The notes below the pieces were generated by a model. The model saw nothing but the letters and a program-made list of their open reading frames with translations. It had not been told where the DNA came from and did no database searches. The position numbers and the translations under genes were made by a program. Positions 1 through 5,427 of a stretch of DNA of 5,671 nt are shown here, piece after piece. Each line of letters starts with the position of its first letter. The first letter of the stretch is position 1. Source of the stretch: Chlamydiota bacterium (GTDB taxonomy: Bacteria > Chlamydiota > Chlamydiia > Chlamydiales > SLFE01); NCBI GenBank assembly GCA_011065065.1, contig JAAKFL010000135.1, positions 1-5,671 of the forward strand, written 5' to 3'.

Positions 1-503
1 TGACCTTTCCCACAAGATTTATGTGCATCGCCGCAATGAACCCTTGTCCCTGTGGAAATTTGGGACATCCCTATAAACCATGCCGCGACAGTCAGCTTCA
101 AGTGGACCGGTATCGGAATAAAATTTCGGGACCTTTGTTGGATCGAATGGACATGCACATTGATGTTCCCAACTTGCGTTATGCGGATTACATGGAAAAG
201 GCAAATGCTGAGAGTTCCCATGACATTCGGGCGAGGGTGAAAAGAGCGCGTGCGCGGCAACGAAAACGGGGGCGAACGAACGCGCAGATGAGCCCTGCGC
301 AGACTAAAAAATTCTGTCCGTTGGATTATGCTAGCCAGGAGTTGTTGAAGCAAGCCATTGAAACGATGGGCATTTCTGCGAGAGCTGTGGACCGGATATT
401 ACGCGTGGCGTTGACGATCGCCGATTTGGATGAACAGCCGTTTGGGCAGGAGCATTTGATGGAAGCGATCAGTTACCGACGTTCCCAATTCTCAGAAGCG
501 TAA
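1..503 (+). CDS. comM: ComM/YifB-family Mg-chelatase-like AAA+ ATPase, C-terminal part
   Basis: This is the 3' part of a ComM/YifB-type AAA+ ATPase. The frame is open at the left edge (first full codon at 3), leaving 166 residues of a protein that is usually about 500 aa. Seen in order: the sensor-1 strand FMCIAAMNPCPCG (residues 6-18), a CPCG...C cysteine cluster (C15, C17, C27), the SGPLLDRMDMHIDVP segment with its conserved arginine (about 44-58), then a C-terminal Mg-chelatase helical domain from about 105, with SARAVDRILRVALTIADL and a closing EAISYR motif. In naturally transformable bacteria ComM is a hexameric helicase that drives branch migration during recombination of incoming DNA. 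In many others the role of YifB is unknown. The gene ends 14 nt before the left outer repeat. The family is sure; the ComM function in this host is inferred. Confidence 0.95.
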   Translation, partial: TFPTRFMCIAAMNPCPCGNLGHPYKPCRDSQLQVDRYRNKISGPLLDRMDMHIDVPNLRYADYMEKANAESSHDIRARVKRARARQRKRGRTNAQMSPAQTKKFCPLDYASQELLKQAIETMGISARAVDRILRVALTIADLDEQPFGQEHLMEAISYRRSQFSEA

Positions 504-517
504 CACTACCATAATAA

Positions 518-584
518 TTAAGTCACTTTTTGGAGTGCGCAGGCTTGCCTGCGCTTTTCGAAGAGCCGGCTTGCCGGCGGTCCA
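518..584 (+). repeat. Outer twin-hairpin repeat, left copy
   Basis: This 67-bp element matches the reverse complement of 1626-1692 at 61 of 67 positions. It begins TTAAGTCAC and ends GGCGGTCCA. It holds two TT-looped hairpins: GCGCAGGC/GCCTGCGC (537-544 with 547-554) and GCCGGC/GCCGGC (565-570 with 573-578). Between the two copies the first stem differs at two paired positions (C-G here, A-T in the other copy), so pairing is kept. It lies directly after the ATPase gene, in that gene's direction. Its form recalls REP-like palindromic elements; the family was not identified. Confidence 0.88.
537..558 (+). terminator. Possible terminator of the upstream ATPase gene, formed by the repeat hairpin
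   Basis: A perfect 8-bp GC-rich stem with a TT centre (537-554) is followed by TTTT (555-558), 33 nt after the stop codon. The T run is short, so termination would be weak. The matching hairpin in the right-hand copy sits in the same place relative to the minus-strand peptidase gene, which fits a terminator role for both. Confidence 0.35.
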
Positions 585-628
585 GTTTTGAACGAAGTGC
601 GTGACTCATGCTCTTCTGGCCATTTTGA

Positions 629-762
629 ATAATAAACCGATTTCAGATTCCGACCTTGCAAGAGATCACTCTTCCAGGATTTCCTCAGAAGATGGGACGG
701 CATGAGTTGTATAAGGTTCTGAAGAAAGTGAAAAGGCGAATTGATGATTTAACACCACTTTA
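629..762 (+). pseudogene. Protein-like gene tail, probable remnant
   Basis: A 44-codon stretch open after a stop at 626-628 and ending at TAG 760-762. It contains LQEITLPGFPQKMGRHELY and then a basic helix-like end VKRRIDDLTPL. It has no convincing start: an internal ATG at about 692 lacks a clear Shine-Dalgarno. It reads like the natural C-terminus of a protein whose front was lost at the left outer repeat. The family is not recognised, and a run of this length can occur by chance, so confidence is low. Confidence 0.3.
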
Positions 763-806
763 GACACAGACGCGGACAGATAAACACAGATGAACGCAGA
801 TAAATA
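761..806 (+). repeat. Inner 12-base-unit repeat (CAGATRAAC type), left copy
   Basis: Imperfect tandem units of about 12 bases (ACAGATAAAC, ACAGATGAACGC, AGATAAATAAAC) start at the stop codon of the preceding tail. The part from about 773 matches the reverse complement of 1481-1514 at about 26 of 34 positions. It lies 5' of the orphan gene and ends as the AT-rich promoter stretch begins. Similar CACAGATGAACACAGAT-like intergenic repeats occur in many unrelated bacteria; their function is not established. Confidence 0.7.
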
Positions 807-828
807 AACACTTGATTTTTATTATTAT

Positions 829-858
829 TTTACTGTTTATTATATATTGTAATATAAA
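829..858 (+). promoter_or_regulatory. Likely sigma-70-type promoter of the orphan gene
   Basis: TTTACT (829-834) lies 18 nt before TATAAA (853-858), inside a very AT-rich run (811-858). Transcription from about 865 would give a leader of about 14 nt ahead of the ATG at 879. The -35 match is partial (4 of 6), so the exact boxes are uncertain. Confidence 0.45.
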
Positions 859-878
859 CCAAAAACAATGGAGGAAAT

Positions 879-1466
879 ATGTTCGATGTCTCACCAAAAT
901 GGAATAGCTATCAAATGCTTTTCTTTCCGCAAGATATTGATAAAAGCCGTTACTGCCATGAATTATCATTGGTCTTAAATAAAGACAGAAATCTGATGTT
1001 AAATATGATCATGGAATCACTTACCCATGAGGTAGAGTTCAACGGTGAAAAAAGACGGCTAACTTCATATGGCAATAAAAGCGAAATGCAAGAAACTGCC
1101 GAGAAGATCAATGATGCCCTCACCGAAGGACATCTTGTCATTGTTTTCGCACATTTACAGGAACGGTATGAAAATTATGAAGTCATTCCTAATGAAACGA
1201 AACTGCGATTTAAAGTCACTTTTTCTAAAAGCGAAGAACCCCTAGAGGTCCCTACTGATATTGAGGAATTTAGAGAATTTAAGATGCGGACGAGAGGGGC
1301 TTCTCCATTCAGGGAAAAAAATCTCACTAAGCTGGGAAGTGTGAGATTTGAAGTCATGAATTGGAGAGAAGAATTTCCCGACCGCAAGGTGAAATTGCAA
1401 ATTGCAAAATTCTTGGGTATTCCTGTTGCTCTTGACCGTATGGGCTTCACAGGGTGTATGTGGTAA
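879..1466 (+). CDS. Hypothetical 195-aa protein inside the repeat-bounded island
   Basis: I do not recognise this protein. The start is well supported: GGAGG at 870-874 sits 4 nt before the ATG, and an AT-rich promoter stretch lies upstream. The product has no signal peptide or membrane segment, so it is probably cytosolic. It is highly charged. Visible parts are a hydrophobic, Met/Leu-rich segment (about 38-48), a helix-like charged stretch (66-84), a buried-strand-like HLVIVFAHL (85-93), an acidic middle (SEEPLEVPTDIEEFREF, 118-134) and a C-terminus ending LGIPVALDRMGFTGCMW. No catalytic motif stands out. It is the only intact gene between the two nested inverted-repeat pairs, so it may be cargo of a transferred or mobilised segment. 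It is AT-richer at its 5' side than the neighbouring genes. A GC-rich hairpin follows 6 nt after the stop. Confidence 0.75.
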   Translation: MFDVSPKWNSYQMLFFPQDIDKSRYCHELSLVLNKDRNLMLNMIMESLTHEVEFNGEKRRLTSYGNKSEMQETAEKINDALTEGHLVIVFAHLQERYENYEVIPNETKLRFKVTFSKSEEPLEVPTDIEEFREFKMRTRGASPFREKNLTKLGSVRFEVMNWREEFPDRKVKLQIAKFLGIPVALDRMGFTGCMW

Positions 1467-1472
1467 CAATTC

Positions 1473-1495
1473 TGGGCGCAACTTATCTGCGCCCA
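1473..1495 (+). terminator. GC-rich hairpin just after the orphan gene
   Basis: TGGGCGCA (1473-1480) and TGCGCCCA (1488-1495) form a perfect 8-bp stem with a 7-nt loop, starting 6 nt after the stop codon. No T run follows, so it is at best an atypical intrinsic terminator. It may instead protect the mRNA end. Its right arm lies within the inner repeat. Confidence 0.4.
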
Positions 1496-1514
1496 TCTGT
1501 GTTCATCTGCGCCT
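1481..1514 (-). repeat. Inner 12-base-unit repeat, right copy (inverted)
   Basis: Read on the minus strand this is a run of GCGCAGATGAAC, ACAGATGG and GCGCAGATAAGT units. It matches the left inner repeat at about 26 of 34 aligned positions. It directly follows the orphan gene, so with 761-806 it forms an inverted pair around that gene. Confidence 0.65.
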
Positions 1515-1518
1515 AGAA

Positions 1519-1623
1519 TCACTCTATCCACAAAGGTTCATCCTCATCCTCCCGCTCAAGATACCCCTCCGGCATAACAGCCACTAAAGCGAATTCGAAA
1601 AGGGAAACTGTGTCTTTATCCAA
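1519..1623 (-). pseudogene. Protein-like gene tail next to the right outer repeat; antitoxin-like C-terminus possible
   Basis: On the minus strand, 34 codons run from TTG at 1623 to TGA at 1519-1521. The product contains VSLFEFALVAVMPEGYLERE and then an acidic end DEDEPLWIE. An in-frame stop inside the outer repeat cuts the frame off upstream, and the only ATG (MPEG...) would leave 18 residues. The pattern F-EFA...MPE-(F/Y)(L/M)..RED..P resembles the C-termini of some AbrB/MazE- or VapB-type antitoxins; that likeness is from memory and weak. It is best read as the tail of a gene whose 5' part was lost at the repeat. Confidence 0.35.
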
Positions 1624-1625
1624 AT

Positions 1626-1692
1626 TGGACCGCCGTCAAGCCGGCTCTTCGAAAGGCGAAGGCAAGCCTTCGCACTCCATGAAGTGACTTAA
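1626..1692 (-). repeat. Outer twin-hairpin repeat, right copy (inverted)
   Basis: Inverted partner of 518-584, also 67 bp, with six differences. Its main hairpin is GCGAAGGC/GCCTTCGC (1656-1663 with 1666-1673), perfectly paired although two stem bases differ from the left copy. The second stem (1632-1637 with 1640-1645) has one mismatch. Its TTAA end (1689-1692) contains the stop codon of the minus-strand peptidase gene, and the hairpin can serve as that gene's 3' structure. Confidence 0.88.
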
Positions 1693-2741
1693 TTTAACAT
1701 GGATAAGTAAGTGTGTAAAAGCTTCGCCACATTCATGATCCCGTCCTTATGAATGATCTCAAATCCATGGGTGTTACGTGTTGGAATGCAAATCAATCCA
1801 GACTTTGCCGTCTGTCCGTACCGCTTGGCTGCCGATGCATCCGATCCATAATTCCCCCATGTGGCACACTGCGGCTTCAGTCTCGCTTTTTTTCCGGCTT
1901 TCAAAAGATCATCTGTCAATGATTTTGTGTAGACTCCGAAACTATCTTGATACACAACAATCGGGTTTTCATTGAGATCGATTGCGTACTCTTCTTCTGC
2001 AGGCCCGACATCAATAGCTATTGTGGTGTGTCCCGGAAGTGTCCGCGATGCAAAGGAAGCTCCATGACATCCAATCTCCTCTTCCGTCGTGAGCACAAAG
2101 TAAATGTCTTGATGGGGCTTTTTTTTCATCAGTGATAGTGTGCAGAGCCCGATGGCTATGGCAGCGCGATTATCAAAAAAATATCCGCCAAGATAAGAAC
2201 CTACTTCTTCTATTTGTCTTCTTGATTGACTAACGACAACTCGAGTCCCCGAGTGAACCCCTGCTTTCTCCAATTCTTTCACAGTTTTTCCAGTAAAAAT
2301 GGTCATCTCATCCCAACGGGGCATCTTTCCCTCGCCATGGGGAACCGATCGCCAACGCCCTTTTGTCTCTTCTGTCACGTGAATACAATGAGCCGATATG
2401 ATGCCTGTAAAAATCTTCGTATCGCCTAAAATTTCTACGGGTCCTTGACCTAGGTCTGAAGGAAGGAGTCCTCCGACCGGATTCACACGCAGCGATCCGT
2501 CTTCATTAATTCGTTTGACAATTAGCGAAAGCTCATCCATATGGGCCATCAGACGAATAGGATCATTGGATTTTTTCCCTTTGATAAATCCAATGAGATT
2601 CCCCGCGGGGTCTTCGGTGATTTTGTCACAGAGCTTGGTCAGCTTTTTTCGACAATATTTACGGACCTCATCCTCGTGACCACTCGGTCCTCGGGCGTGA
2701 ACGAGTTCTTGCAAAATTTTGAGAATTTCTGGACGTTTCAT
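1689..2741 (-). CDS. M42-family metallo-aminopeptidase (glutamyl aminopeptidase/YsdC/FrvX-like)
   Basis: A 350-aa cytosolic dinuclear-metal aminopeptidase of family M42. Such enzymes form dodecameric tetrahedral shells and trim peptides from the N-terminus. The metal and catalytic set is complete: AHMDE (H67, catalytic D69), FFDNRAA (bridging D190), TTEEEIG (catalytic E221, metal E222), IDVGPA (D244), NYGSDA (299-302) and TRNTHGFE (H325). Length is normal for the family. The ATG at 2741 was chosen because MKRPEILKILQELVHARGPSG is the usual family N-terminus and AAGGG lies 5 nt upstream (2747-2751). The frame stays open for another 110 codons upstream, but that part crosses the palindrome and the opposite-strand gene. 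The stop codon lies inside the right outer repeat. The gene is divergent from the RNA-repair operon. Substrate preference cannot be told from sequence. Confidence 0.95.
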   Translation of the reverse strand: MKRPEILKILQELVHARGPSGHEDEVRKYCRKKLTKLCDKITEDPAGNLIGFIKGKKSNDPIRLMAHMDELSLIVKRINEDGSLRVNPVGGLLPSDLGQGPVEILGDTKIFTGIISAHCIHVTEETKGRWRSVPHGEGKMPRWDEMTIFTGKTVKELEKAGVHSGTRVVVSQSRRQIEEVGSYLGGYFFDNRAAIAIGLCTLSLMKKKPHQDIYFVLTTEEEIGCHGASFASRTLPGHTTIAIDVGPAEEEYAIDLNENPIVVYQDSFGVYTKSLTDDLLKAGKKARLKPQCATWGNYGSDASAAKRYGQTAKSGLICIPTRNTHGFEIIHKDGIMNVAKLLHTYLSMLN

Positions 2742-2764
2742 AAGGGCCCTTGATTTGTGAGTTA

Positions 2765-2836
2765 TATACCCAAACAAATTCAAAAATTGGGATTTCGGCT
2801 GCGCCAAAGCCCAATTTTTGAACTTGTTTGGGTATA
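2765..2836. repeat. Long inverted repeat (27-bp arms) between divergent genes
   Basis: Arms 2765-2791 and 2810-2836 are complementary at 26 of 27 positions, around an 18-nt centre that can itself pair further (GGC/GCC and TTT/AAA). Each arm ends outward in a TATA-rich box: TATAAC on the minus strand (2761-2766), about 20 nt before the peptidase ATG, and TATAAG on the plus strand (2833-2838), about 22 nt before the GTG of the RNA-repair operon. A divergent promoter or operator region is therefore possible, though no good -35 boxes were seen. It could equally be a dispersed hairpin repeat. Confidence 0.85.
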
Positions 2837-2859
2837 AGTGGAATGTTAGCATAGGAACT

Positions 2860-3666
2860 GTGGATAAGGAAAGAGAAACAAAACGGGTTTTTTTGGGAAT
2901 GGAGTGTCTGGCGCCTTGGCCAAGTGATTTTCCAAATGGGCGGATCGTCCAGGAAAAAGACCGGCATATCACACTCGCATTTCTGGGAAATATTGAGTTT
3001 GAACCTTTTATGGAGCATTTGAAAAAGATCCCGAAACCTGAGTTTTCCGTAGGTTTTACAGGAGTCTTCAATCATTGCCATTTCTTCCCAAAGAAGAAGC
3101 CTCATGTTGTCGCTTGGGAAGTGGATCTCCAAAAGAGACAAAAGGAGCTGTTGAAATATCATCAGGCGATCGAACACTGGTTGCAAGAAGGCCACTACCC
3201 AGTCGATGACCGTCCCTATTTACCGCATGTCACAGTGAGCCGCGGTAAGTTTCAACCCAGCCGGTGGAAAAAAGCGTTCCAACATCTCCCCCTACTCTTA
3301 ACCGATATCCACCTCTATGAAAGTCTGGGATCTTCACAGTATAAGAAGATATGGACATTCCCCTTGGCTGCTCCGTTTACCGAATTTGAACATACAGCTG
3401 ATATCGCTTTTGTGGTAAGAGGGAGAGATGAGAGAGAGGTATTGGATCACGCGATCACAGCATTGGCCTTTGAGTTTCCTCAGATTTTGGAATTTGTGGA
3501 TGAGGAACAGACACCACAAAATCTCAATGACGTGGTCATGGCGTTAAATCAAGTTGTTGGAAGAGCCGATGCTGAGGTGGGAACACCTTTTAAAGCTGTG
3601 AGCTATCATGGAAACCTTGTCCAACTTGGTGACTATTTGGAATGGGAGATGATTGTCGATGTCTAA
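2860..3666 (+). CDS. RNA 2',3'-cyclic phosphodiesterase (ThpR/LigT) fused to a short archease domain
   Basis: Two RNA-processing domains in one 268-aa protein. Residues 1 to about 170 are a 2H phosphoesterase of the ThpR/LigT type. The first strand is KRVFLGMECL (8-17), and the two signature motifs are HITLAFLG (36-43) and HVTVSRG (123-129). This family opens 2',3'-cyclic phosphate RNA ends. Residues about 174-268 match archease, the RtcB cofactor: FEHTADIAF (176-184), FKAVSYHG (244-251) and a terminal IVDV (D267). The Asp of HTAD and the C-terminal Asp correspond to the metal-binding acidic residues of archease. At about 92 aa this domain is well short of the usual 135-165. The start is uncertain: GTG 2860 keeps the first strand and has AGGA 3 nt upstream, whereas ATG 2899 would remove that strand. 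A TTG at 2818 lies inside the palindrome and is unlikely. The 3' end overlaps rtcB by 8 nt. Confidence 0.9.
   Translation: MDKERETKRVFLGMECLAPWPSDFPNGRIVQEKDRHITLAFLGNIEFEPFMEHLKKIPKPEFSVGFTGVFNHCHFFPKKKPHVVAWEVDLQKRQKELLKYHQAIEHWLQEGHYPVDDRPYLPHVTVSRGKFQPSRWKKAFQHLPLLLTDIHLYESLGSSQYKKIWTFPLAAPFTEFEHTADIAFVVRGRDEREVLDHAITALAFEFPQILEFVDEEQTPQNLNDVVMALNQVVGRADAEVGTPFKAVSYHGNLVQLGDYLEWEMIVDV
3644..3661 (+). promoter_or_regulatory. rtcB ribosome-binding site and start inside the preceding gene
   Basis: GGGAG (3644-3648) lies 10 nt before ATG 3659. The ATG overlaps the stop of the upstream gene in the string ATGTCTAA (3659-3666). This supports ATG 3659 over the in-frame TTG at 3653 and suggests translational coupling of the fusion protein with RtcB. 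Confidence 0.65.
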
Positions 3667-5086
3667 TTTACAAAAGTTTCAAGATGGTATGTACATTCTC
3701 CCTCAAGAAGGAGACATGAAGGTTCCCGGTTTGATCATTGGAACAGAAGAGCTCTTTCGCGAATTCGAAATGGAGCAACCTCTTCAACAGGTACGAAATG
3801 TCGCAGAGTTACCGGGAATTGTTGGGTATAGCATCGCGATGCCCGATATCCATTGGGGATATGGTTTTCCCATTGGCGGTGTCGCCGCAACGGATGCTGA
3901 AACGGGGGTGATCAGTCCTGGTGGAGTCGGTTATGATATCAACTGCGGCGTGAGGCTCGCCGTCATTGATATGCCGTTCAAGGAGCTTGACAGAAGAGCG
4001 AAGGGGGCACTGATCCGATCGATTTACAAACATGTTCCCTCGGGTGTAGGAAAAGGTCACAAAGGAAAGCATAAACTCGACAATCACGATTATCAGCAGA
4101 TCATTGCAAAGGGGTCTCGGTGGTCTGTCGAGCATGGATATGGATTGCCTCAGGATCTTGATCACACAGAAAGTCATGGGTTGATTGAAGGTGGAAACCT
4201 GGAGGCGATTACTCCTCACGCCCTAGACCGGGGACGCAAACAAGTCGGCAGTATTGGTTCCGGAAACCACTTTGTGGAAATCGGAGAAGTCCAAAAAATC
4301 TTTAATCCTTCGATTGCTCAGACTTGGGGTATCAAAGAAGGGATGATTTATATCTTGATTCATTCGGGATCTCGCGGATTTGGCCATCAGATCTGCCAGG
4401 ATACCCTCGATCTATTTATGAAGAAGGGTTTCGACAAAGGTCTCCCTGACCGCCAACTGGTGGCGGCACCCATCAACAGCCCAGAAGGAAAACGGTATTT
4501 TCAGGCAATGGCGACTGCAGCCAATTTTGCCTTTAACAACCGCCAACATATCTTGCATTACGTGCGGCAATCTTTTGCAGAAATCTTAGGACTTCCTCAT
4601 GAAGCCCTACGTCAAATTTATGATGTCTGCCACAACATTGCTAAATTTGAAATTCATGAAGTGGAGGGAAAACCGAAGAAACTTTGTGTGCACCGCAAAG
4701 GGGCCACGCGATCTTTTGGACCCGGAGCCGAAGAGCTAGCTCCGATCTTCCAACAAACCGGCCAACCCGTTCTTGTCCCAGGCGACATGGGACGTGCCAG
4801 CCATATTCTAGCCGGTTTGGGAAATCCCTACACATGGTGCAGTTGTTGCCACGGTGCAGGTCGTGCCATGAGCCGGCACAAGTCACTGAAATCCTGGAAA
4901 GGAAGGGACATTATAAAGCATATGGAAGATCAGGGAGTCATTGTGATGGCAAACAACAAAAGGACCATTGCCGAAGAGATGCCCGACGCTTACAAAAACG
5001 TCGATCAAGTTGTTGAAGCCGTGGATCTCGCCGGTTTAGCAGTCATGGTCGCCCGCACAAAACCTCACCTTGTCTTAAAAGGCTGA
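3659..5086 (+). CDS. rtcB: RNA-splicing ligase RtcB (3'-phosphate/5'-hydroxyl RNA ligase)
   Basis: A full-length 475-aa RtcB, close to the 481 aa of the archaeal enzyme. RtcB joins RNA 2',3'-cyclic or 3'-phosphate ends to 5'-hydroxyl ends using GTP and Mn2+, through a guanylated histidine. Active-site motifs are intact: GYDINCGVR (D93, C96), GSGNHFVEIG (N203, H204), HSGSRGFGH (H235), CHNIAKFE (H325), HRKGATRSF (345-353) and CCHGAGR, where H398 is the expected GMP-carrying histidine. Bacterial RtcB acts in repair of cleaved tRNA and rRNA; in archaea and animals it acts in tRNA splicing. It is the second gene of an operon with the phosphodiesterase-archease fusion, overlapping it by 8 nt, so it probably depends on that archease. 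It converges with the next gene, leaving only 4 nt between the stops and no room for a terminator. Confidence 0.98.
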   Translation: MSNLQKFQDGMYILPQEGDMKVPGLIIGTEELFREFEMEQPLQQVRNVAELPGIVGYSIAMPDIHWGYGFPIGGVAATDAETGVISPGGVGYDINCGVRLAVIDMPFKELDRRAKGALIRSIYKHVPSGVGKGHKGKHKLDNHDYQQIIAKGSRWSVEHGYGLPQDLDHTESHGLIEGGNLEAITPHALDRGRKQVGSIGSGNHFVEIGEVQKIFNPSIAQTWGIKEGMIYILIHSGSRGFGHQICQDTLDLFMKKGFDKGLPDRQLVAAPINSPEGKRYFQAMATAANFAFNNRQHILHYVRQSFAEILGLPHEALRQIYDVCHNIAKFEIHEVEGKPKKLCVHRKGATRSFGPGAEELAPIFQQTGQPVLVPGDMGRASHILAGLGNPYTWCSCCHGAGRAMSRHKSLKSWKGRDIIKHMEDQGVIVMANNKRTIAEEMPDAYKNVDQVVEAVDLAGLAVMVARTKPHLVLKG

Positions 5087-5090
5087 TCGA

Positions 5091-5390
5091 TTAAATTCTA
5101 TCCTTACTAAAGCTTTTGATTTTAGCGTTAAGCCTTTTCCTAGTTGTCCCTTTCCTCGCTGTCCTTTTCATAGAAACCTTTCGAGAAATATTAGGATTCA
5201 CTGAAACTCGCTTAATACTGACGGCTTTCACCTTTCCTGATGTTCTTTCGCGCTTTAGTTCTTGAAATACTAATGGTCTTTTTTTAGTATTTTTAAAAGC
5301 TATCGAATTTAATTTATTATGACAAGCATTATCTAAACATTTACTATACTGATAACCAGTTATTCCCAAATTTTGTTGTGATGGATACAT
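5091..5390 (-). CDS. Small, strongly basic hypothetical protein (99 aa)
   Basis: I do not recognise this protein, but the gene looks real. A textbook AAGGAG (5398-5403) stands 7 nt before ATG 5390, and a good promoter (TTGTAG-17-TATAAT) lies at 5428-5456. The product has 26 Lys/Arg against 4 Asp/Glu in 99 residues. The first third (MYPSQQNLGITGYQYSKCLD) is not basic and carries a C-x4-C-H cluster (C18, C23, H24). From about residue 33 onward it is K/R-rich with repeated basic clusters (KKR, KRER, RKVSMKR, RKGTTRKR). No hydrophobic signal or membrane segment is seen. Such charge suggests nucleic-acid or ribosome binding, or an exported effector, but nothing more specific. The gene and its upstream DNA are much AT-richer than rtcB, which suggests foreign or fast-evolving DNA. 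It is convergent with rtcB, with a 4-nt gap. Confidence 0.7.
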   Translation of the reverse strand: MYPSQQNLGITGYQYSKCLDNACHNKLNSIAFKNTKKRPLVFQELKRERTSGKVKAVSIKRVSVNPNISRKVSMKRTARKGTTRKRLNAKIKSFSKDRI

Positions 5391-5397
5391 AAAATTA

Positions 5398-5403
5398 CTC
5401 CTT
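5398..5403 (-). promoter_or_regulatory. Shine-Dalgarno that fixes the start of the small basic protein
   Basis: AAGGAG on the minus strand, 7 nt before ATG 5390. It decides for this start over the in-frame ATG 33 nt upstream (5423), which has no comparable site and would fall beside the predicted transcription start. Confidence 0.75.
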
Positions 5404-5427
5404 TTTACTATTAATAAAAACAATATG

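Noticed and set aside
518..806. CRISPR-like array
   Set aside because: The repeats are hairpin elements and contiguous 12-base units, with no regular unique spacers and no cas genes.
760..969. 69-codon minus-strand frame ending in ICVHLCLSVRVCV
   Set aside because: It is the translation of the 12-base repeat and the AT-rich promoter stretch, and it opposes the orphan gene.
1175..1531. 118-codon minus-strand frame across the orphan gene
   Set aside because: It is antisense to a gene with a much better start signal, and its front and end show no protein-family features.
518..1692. TTAA at both outer ends as a target-site duplication of a piggyBac-like element
   Set aside because: The TTAA is part of the shared repeat and lies in AT-rich DNA. 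No transposase is present, and the gene-end orientation of both copies explains it as well.
2742..3071. 110-codon N-terminal extension of the M42 peptidase frame
   Set aside because: It runs through the palindrome and antisense to the phosphodiesterase domain, has no similarity to the family N-terminus, and a good start with AAGGG exists at 2741.
2668..3195. 175-codon open frame on the minus strand
   Set aside because: It overlaps both the M42 start and the first domain of the fusion gene in antisense, with unlikely composition. It is a shadow frame.
3653..3658. TTG start for rtcB two codons upstream
   Set aside because: ATG 3659 has better spacing from GGGAG and is the stronger codon.
4684..5016. 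110-codon plus-strand frame inside rtcB
   Set aside because: It is an alternative frame within highly conserved RtcB coding sequence, rich in Arg/Ser/Cys as expected of a shadow.
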